Shown: positions 10,941-17,203 of the stretch, one piece after another
How the letters are laid out: each line of letters opens with the position of its first letter
How positions within the stretch are numbered: the first letter of the stretch is position 1
Assembly: GCA_014904845.1 (NCBI GenBank)
Contig: MU119826.1
Coordinates: 1 to 17,203 of the forward strand
Reading direction: 5' to 3'
Source of the DNA: Acephala macrosclerotiorum
Taxonomy: Eukaryota; Ascomycota; Leotiomycetes; Helotiales; Mollisiaceae
DNA length: 17,203 bases
Notes under the pieces: generated by a model
What the model was told of the DNA's origin: nothing
The model's database searches: none
The model's input: the letters and a program-made list of their open reading frames with translations, nothing else
Translations under genes and position numbers: made by a program

Positions 10941-13499
10941 TTTTAAAAAATTTAATAAAAACGAAAAAAATTATATTAAATAGAAAAAAAATAAAAACGA
11001 AAAAAAAAATGAATATAAAAATCGATTTATTATTACTAATTAAAAATTGAAAATTATAAATTATAATTGTAATTATATTAATAAATTCTACGAATAAAAT
11101 AAAAAACGATATAAATTTAATTAAAAGTTTTAATTTTTTTGAAAATAAATTTTTCGTATTATTTGATTTTCGTTTGTTTTTTTTTGTTTTTTTTTAGTAT
11201 TAAAATTTTTTTTGAAATAAAAATATTTAATAAAGTATTTAATTTCGATATAATATAGTTTTTTGTGATAATTATAAAAAATTTGAGTATTTAATAAACG
11301 ATTATTAATTATAAAAACGATTTCAATTTTAGTAATAAACGAATTTTATCGTTATTTTTTATTGAACGTTTTTTGAATTATTATATTTTATTTGATTATA
11401 AAAATTTTAAACGTTTAAATAAAATTGTAAATTTATTAAAATATTGTAATAAAAATTTCGTATATAAATTTAAATTTTTAAAGAAATCGTAAAATTAATT
11501 AAATAAATATAAAAATTATTATTTTATAAAAAAATTTTAATTTATTATTAATTTAAAAAAATTGATTTAAAAAATCGATAATATTTTTATATTTAATTAA
11601 AATAAAAACGTAAAAATATATAATAAAATCGATTAATTTTTTTAATTTAATAAATCGTTTTAAATAAAAAGTATTTAATATTTAATAAATTCGATTAAAT
11701 TTTTTTTTTTTTTAATTATTATATTTATATCGATTTTTGATAATAAAATAATTTCGATATTATTACTTTTTTTAAACGAGTATTTTTTTATTGTATATTA
11801 TTTTAAATAAAAATTATTTATTGTATTTCATTTTGTAAATAAATTTTTTTGTATTAATTGTATTATTTTTAAGTTTAAATTTCGTAATTAAATATAGTTT
11901 AAAGAATTATTGTATAGTGTAATTAAAATCGTTTATAGTAAAAAATTTATCGATTTTACAATAAAAATCGAATTAATTTTTTTCGTTTTTAAAAATTGAA
12001 ATAAAATTAAAAAATTTTTTTTTGTAAATATTTTAATTTTTTTAATTATTATTTAAAATCGAATATAATAATATAAATTGTATATATCGATAAACGAAAT
12101 TTCGATTTAAAAAATAGAATATAATATTAAATTTTTTTTTTTAAAATTCGTTGTAAATACGAAATAAAAACGTTAATAAAAATTTTTCGATCGTTTAAAA
12201 ATAAATTTTAAATAAATTTGCGATTAATTGAATTTTTTTTTATTAATAATAATAAATTTTATAAAGAGAAAAATAAATTTTAAAATAAAAAAATTCAATT
12301 AATAAATAATTAAAAATTGCAAATAATTATTTTAATATTTAAAAGTGATTTATATATTATAAAATTGAAAATATTTATAAAATTTAAAAAAAAAATATAA
12401 TTTTCTTAAAAATCGATATTTACAAATAAAAAAAATACTATTATTATTACTTGTAATTAATATTGAATTATAAATTTTATTAAAAATATTAATAAAAATA
12501 TTAAACCTATTTTGAATAGTATTTTCGAAGTAATAAAATTATTAATTAAAATTTCATTAAATAAAATGATATTAAAATTACAATTACTCGAATTAAAAAA
12601 GTATTTTTTTTTATAAAAAATACAATTAAAAAATACAAAATATAACGTTTTATCGATTTTTTATTTTTTTTTATTTTTTTTATTTTTTTTATTTAGTTTA
12701 TTTAATTAGTTTAATTCGCTCGAGTTTTTAATATTTTTTTTAATTTAAATTAAAATTCGTTTGTAATCGTTTTTAGTATTTCGTATTATATATAAAAAGA
12801 ATATATTTAATTATCGCAATAATATTTGTAAAAATATTTTCGATTAATATAATCGAATATTATTATTAGAATTTAAAAAGTTTTTTCAATTAATAGAAAA
12901 ATGTAATAAAAAACAAATAAAAATAAAAAAATTTGATTTAAAATTTAATTAAATTATTTAATCAATAAATTTTTTTTTTGTAAAATAAAATTAAAATAAT
13001 TTGAATTAAAACGTATTTACGATTTGTTTTAATTTTAAAAAACTTTTTAATATCGAATTTTTTTTAATTTAAAGTTTAATAAATATTTAAAAGTATTTTA
13101 CATTTGAAAAAAAAAAAAAAAAATTTGTTTAAAAAAAATTCAAATTTATTTGACGATTAAAAAATTTTATATTCGTAAAATAAAAAAAAGTATTCGAATT
13201 ATTTTAAAGTACTAAAAATAATATAAAATTTAAATTTGAAATAAATAAATAAAAATTATAAATAAAATTATAATAAAAATATATATATTTTAAATTGTTT
13301 CGAGAAATAATTTTCGAGTATTTAAAATTATTTGAATTATTGAAATGTTTTATATTTTTTTAGATTTTCTAAAAAAAGTGAAAATTCAAAGAATAATTGT
13401 TTTTTTTTTAATTAAATTTGATTAATTATATTTATTATAAATAAATAAAATTTAATTGATTTGATTTTCATGTAAAATTAATTAAAAAGAATCAATTGA
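10941..13499 (-). other. Presumed leader and gag region of copy B
   Basis: Inverted counterpart of 481-3137. It aligns throughout with A and C but gives no readable domain on either strand. Near 11060-11110 one or two codons that are Tyr in other copies appear as Arg, so the copies hold complementary information about the ancestor. Confidence 0.5.
13107..13123. repeat. 17-base A homopolymer in copy B
   Basis: Uninterrupted A-run inside the leader/gag region. The matching stretches of A and C are shorter or interrupted. Such runs are the main source of length differences between the copies, and could also be a sequencing artefact. Confidence 0.85.
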
Positions 13500-13753
13500 A
13501 ATAATCGAAAGTTCGAAAAAGAAAAATGAAAATGAGAAAGAAAAAAAATAGATAATAAAAAATAAATAAAACTTCGAACTATAAAGAATAAGTAATTGAA
13601 TAAGTGATTTTCAAATGGATAAATAGTTTCGTGCGAAATTCGAGTTTATAATTTATTAGAAAATATAAATAAGTATTTATTTTTAATGATATATGAGAAA
13701 AGCAAAGTTTTTTTATATATAGAAAAAGTAAAAAAAGTCTTATTTTGATACTA
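13500..13753 (-). promoter_or_regulatory. LTR-like 5' end of copy B
   Basis: Inverted counterpart of 229-480. On the minus strand it carries the TATA-like ctatatataaaa (about 13712-13723), the CpG-bearing block (ctcgaatttcgcacgaaa, about 13627-13644) and a pyrimidine tract (a purine tract on the plus strand, about 13507-13551). It forms most of the asymmetric centre of the B/C palindrome, because copy C lacks this part. Confidence 0.4.
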
Positions 13754-13799
13754 TTTACTTATTATCTATTTTTATTTTTATTTTTTATTTCTCGAATTC

Positions 13800-16367
13800 T
13801 CGATTATTTTAATTGATTCTTTTTAATTAATTTCATATAAAAATCAAATCAATTAAATTTTATTTATTTACAATAAATATAATTAATTAAATTCAATCAA
13901 AAAAACAATTATTTTTTGATTTTTGATTTTTTTTATTCTTTTTAAAAAAATATAAAATATTTCGATAATTTAAACAATTTCAAATACTTGAAAACTATTT
14001 TTTAAAACAATTTAAAATATATATTTTTTTATTATAATTTTTTTTATAATTTTTTTTTATTTATTTCAAATTTAAATCTTATATTATTTTTAATATTTCA
14101 AAATAATTCAAATACTTTTTTTATTTTACAAATATAAATTTTTTCGATTTTTAAATAATTTTTATTTTTATTTTTAAATTTGAAATATTTTTAAATATTT
14201 ATTAAATTTTAAATTAAAAAAAAAACTCGATATTAAAATATTTTTTAAAATTAAAATAAATTATAAATATATTTCGATTTAAATTATTTCAATTTTATTT
14301 TACAAAAAAAAAAAACTTTTTATTAATTAAATAATTCGATCAAATTTTAAATTAAATTTTTTTTATTTTTATTTTAAAATATTTTTTAATAAAAACATAT
14401 TATTATTTAAATTTCAAATAAAAAAATTTTTATTTTTATTTATTTTTTATTACGTTTTTTTATTAATTGAAAAAACTTTTTAAATTTTAATAATAATATT
14501 TGATTATATTAATTAAAAATATTTTTATAAACATATTACAATAATTAAATATTTTTTTTAATATATAATACGAAACGATAAAAATAAATATAAACGAATT
14601 TTAATTTAAATCGAAAAAAATACAAAGAATTTGAATAAATTAAATAAATTAAATAAATTAAATAAAAATTAAAAAAATTAAAAAAATTTAAAATTAATAA
14701 AATACTATATTTTGCATTTTTCGATCGTATTTTTTACAAAAAAAAAACATTTTTTCAATTCAAATAATTGTAATTTTAATATCGTTTTATTTAATGAAAT
14801 TTTAATTAATAATTTTATTATTTAAAAATATTATTTAAAATACGTTTAATATTTTTATTAATATTCTCAATAAAATTTACAATCTAATATTAATTATAAA
14901 TAATAATAATAATAATTTTTTATTTACAAATACTAATTTCTAAGAAAATTACTTTTTTTTTTTTTCAAATTCTATAAATATTTTCAATTTTACAATATAT
15001 AAACTATTTTTAAATATCGAAATAATTATTTGTAATTTTCAATTATTTATTAATCAAATTTTCTTATTTTTAAATTTATTTTTCTTTTTGTAAAATTTTT
15101 TACTACTAATAGAAAAACGAATTTAATTAATTATAAATCGATTTAAAATTTATTTTCAAATAATCGAAAATTTTTTATTAATATTTTTATTTCGTATTTA
15201 CAATAAACTTTTAAAAAAAAAATTTAATATCGTATTTTAATTTTTAAATCAAAAACTCGTTTATTAATATATACAATTCATATTATTATATTTAATTTTA
15301 AATAATAATTAAAAAAATCAAAATATTTACCAAAAAAAAAAATTTTTTAATTTTATTTTAATTTTTAAAAATAAAAAAAAATTAATTCGATTTTTATTAC
15401 AAAATCGACGAATTTTTTACTATAAACAATTTTAATTATATTATATAATAATTATTTAAATCGTATTTCGTTACAAAACTCAAATTTAAAAATAATATAA
15501 TTAATACAAAAAAATTCGTTTATAAAACGAAATATAATAAATAATTTTTATTTAAAATAATATATAATAAAAAAATATTTATTTAAAAAAAAATTTAATA
15601 TTAAAATTATTTTATTATCAAAAATCGATATAAATACAATAATTAAAAAAAAGTAAAAAACTTTAATCAAATTTATTAAATACTAAATATTTTTTATTTA
15701 AAACGATTTATTAAAATTAAAAAATTAATTGATTTTATTATATATTTTTACGTTTTTATTTTAATTAAATATAAAAATATTATTAATTTTTTAAATTAAT
15801 AACGAATTAAAAAATTTCTATAAAACGATAATTTTTATATTTATTTAATTAATTTTACGATTTTTTTAAAAATTTAAATCTATATACGAAATTTTTATTA
15901 CGATATTTTAATAGATTTATAATTTTATTTAAATATTTAAAAATCTTATAATCGAATAAAAAATAATAATAAATTTCGTTTATTACTAATATTAAAATCG
16001 TTTTTATAATTAACGATTATTTATTAAAATTTTAAATTTTTTATAATTATTATAAAAAATCATATTATATTAAAATTAAATACTTTATTAAATATTTTTT
16101 TATCTCAAAAAAAATTTTAATATTAAAAAAAAAAAATAATAATAAACGAAAATCGAATAATACTAAAAATTTATTTTCAAAAAAATCAAAACTTTTAATT
16201 AAATTTATATCGTTTTTTATTTTATTTACAAAATCTATTAATATAATTACAATTATAATTTTCAATTTTCAATTTTTAATTATTAATAATAAATCGATTT
16301 ATATATATATATATTTTTTTTTAGTTTTTTTATTTTTATTAAATTTCTTAAAAACAATTAAATTATT
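13800..16367 (+). other. Presumed leader and gag region of copy C
   Basis: Aligned with 481-3137 of A. No gene is readable. A 66-codon open stretch on the opposite strand at 16065-16265 is antisense to the element and low-complexity, so it is treated as chance. Confidence 0.5.
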
Positions 16368-17203
16368 AATATTAATTATATTAATTATATTATTATAAAT
16401 TGATTTCAATTTATTAATTTTCGATTTAATAATTTCGAATTATACGAAAATATAAAAAAATAAATCAAATTTAAAAAAATCAAAAATATTTCAATTTTAA
16501 TTTTAAATTTAAACAATAAATTAATAGTATTTATTTTTATTAATATCAAATAATATTCGTTTATAAAATTATATAATTTTATTTCGATTTTTCAATTTTT
16601 TAAAAACAAAAAATTCTATTTATAATTCTACGAAAATTCAATCTTATAAATAATCAATAAATACAAAATCAATATTATTATACAAAATAATTTTTAATTT
16701 TTTAATCGAATCAAATAATTCTTTTTATATCGTTTTACAATAATTACTATTTCAATAATTAAAACTTTAATTAAATAAAATTTTTACTCGTTTAAATTAT
16801 TTAAAATTTATATAATTATTTAAAATAAATTTATTTAATATAATCGTATAAATTATTTCAACGTTTAAAAACTCAATAAACTTTTAATCGATTTTATAAT
16901 AAAATTTAAAAACGAATTATATATTTACAATATATATATTATATAAAAAAAACCAATAAAAATCGTATAATTATTTTATTGAATCAAAAAAAATATTTAA
17001 TAAAATTAATTTATTTTAATATAATTAATTTAATTCTTATTAAAAAATTCGATAATAAACGATTTTTTATTATTTTTATATATAATAAAATTAAATTAAT
17101 ACGAATAGATATTATTAAATTTAAAAATAAAATTACAAATTATTTTATTTATTTCAAATATTATTTCAAATATTAAAACAAAAAATAAATAATTAAACGA
17201 TTA
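16368..17203 (+). pseudogene. Copia-1 pol relic C: protease end, HHCC, start of integrase
   Basis: Third copy of the pol module. The HHCC module starts at 16836: *YNRINYFN is LWHNRxGHFN, with both His now Tyr and the Arg kept. The Cys pair reads YNIY near 16926-16937. The integrase start follows, and an open run at 16979-17176 has no stop for 65 codons. It contains LIYFNIINLILIKKFDNKRFF (in part), matching LIHSDxxGPISIKGFDGxRFF with the first catalytic Asp now Asn. A KFKNKITNYFIYFKYYFKY-like end matches KSKNEVTDxFIxFK. The reading then breaks at taa. This is the longest readable Copia-1 integrase piece here, but its lost catalytic Asp and the upstream stops make it a relic. The second and third catalytic residues lie outside the window. 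Confidence 0.85.

Larger units (their letters stand above)
229..13753. repeat. Inverted repeat pair A/B around Copia-2
   Basis: The left arm is 229-4862, the right arm 9220-13753 (reverse complement), and the spacer 4863-9219. The arms are about 4.6 and 4.5 kb and end at the same element coordinates on both sides. Sample match: the left reads cgaatttcaataatctataa near 4481; the right, reverse-complemented, reads cgaatttcaataatttataa near 9600. Confidence 0.85.
9220..13753 (-). mobile_element. Copia-1 copy B, inverted and 3'-truncated
   Basis: The reverse complement matches copy A over its whole length, from the 5'-end motif (13741-13753, tattttgatacta, the complement of A's tactatcaaaat) to tacgtaaaaataat near 9220, the counterpart of A's end near 4862. 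Differences are mainly transitions and homopolymer lengths, with a few transversions at the 5' end. On the plus strand the surviving non-CpG bases are G rather than C, the mirror of A. Like A it lacks reverse transcriptase, RNase H and a 3' LTR. Non-functional. Confidence 0.88.
10092..17203. repeat. Head-to-head palindrome B/C with about 200-bp loop
   Basis: The left arm is about 10092-13557 and the right arm 13760-17203, with the loop at 13558-13759. Sample match: the window ends ataattaaacgatta and 10092-10106 is taatcgtttaattat. The right arm continues outside the window, so the true palindrome may be longer, up to the B endpoint at 9220. Confidence 0.85.
13760..17203 (+). mobile_element. 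Copia-1 copy C, 5'-truncated, running off the window
   Basis: Direct copy of A from about 424 to 3972, starting at ttattatctattt, and inverted relative to B. It lacks about 200 bp of the LTR-like end and butts almost directly onto the 5' end of B. It continues past the window edge within integrase, so whether it holds reverse transcriptase and the 3' LTR cannot be seen. C, not G, is again the surviving non-CpG base. Decay is as strong as in A. Confidence 0.87.

Noticed and set aside
229..13753. Large terminal inverted repeats of one DNA transposon
   Set aside because: The arms contain retrotransposon gag/pol order and the spacer is a Copia pol. No transposase is present, and arms of 4.6 kb are better read as duplicated retroelement sequence.
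16065..16265. 66-codon open stretch on the minus strand
   Set aside because: It is antisense to copy C, rich in I, F, K and N, and without any motif. In 88-90% AT sequence with few surviving sense codons, such runs arise by chance.
16300..16315. Short AT repeat as a satellite or telomere array
   Set aside because: It is only a few units long and isolated within copy C; nothing array-like extends from it.
1..17203. Mitochondrial or apicoplast DNA, or an AT-rich protist genome
   Set aside because: There are no organelle genes, rRNA or tRNA. Retention of CpG with loss of other G and C, and stops inside recognisable Copia pol motifs, point to mutated nuclear repeats.

Overview
**Origin and overall character.** The window looks like RIP-degraded, transposon-filled heterochromatin (an AT-rich block) from a filamentous ascomycete fungus (Pezizomycotina). 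By eye only about one base in ten is G or C. Most surviving G's, and many surviving C's, sit in CpG dinucleotides, while TpA is everywhere. That is the footprint of repeat-induced point mutation (RIP), which spares CpG. The recognisable coding remnants are all Ty1/Copia retrotransposon polyproteins, with stops where W, Q and R codons once stood. I see no intact host gene, rRNA, tRNA or CRISPR array.

**Layout.** (1) 1-228: AT-rich flank with nothing recognisable. (2) 229-4862 (+): copy A of a Copia family I call Copia-1. It has an LTR-like 5' end, a leader/gag stretch, a protease relic, the HHCC zinc-finger module and an integrase core, and stops abruptly after integrase. (3) 4863-9219 (+): the 3' part of a second, different Copia family (Copia-2), with integrase, linker, reverse transcriptase, RNase H and a probable 3' LTR. 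(4) 9220-13753 (-): copy B of Copia-1, inverted relative to A and ending at the same element position as A. (5) 13760-17203 (+): copy C of Copia-1, lacking about the first 200 bp and running off the window at the start of integrase.

**How the parts relate.** A and B form a pair of roughly 4.6-kb inverted repeats around a 4.36-kb Copia-2 spacer. B and C form a head-to-head palindrome with arms of at least 3.4 kb around a loop of about 200 bp. The copies differ mostly by transitions and homopolymer length. Non-CpG C and G residues are strongly strand-skewed: each element keeps C on its sense strand and has lost G. The skew flips sign at about 9220 and about 13745, exactly at the element borders.

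**Limits.** Everything was read by eye. Element borders are good to roughly 5-20 bp where copies can be compared and are looser elsewhere. Copia-1 gag and the LTR limits could not be established. I found no new biological system. The features most worth a second look are the inverted architecture and the orientation-locked mutation skew.
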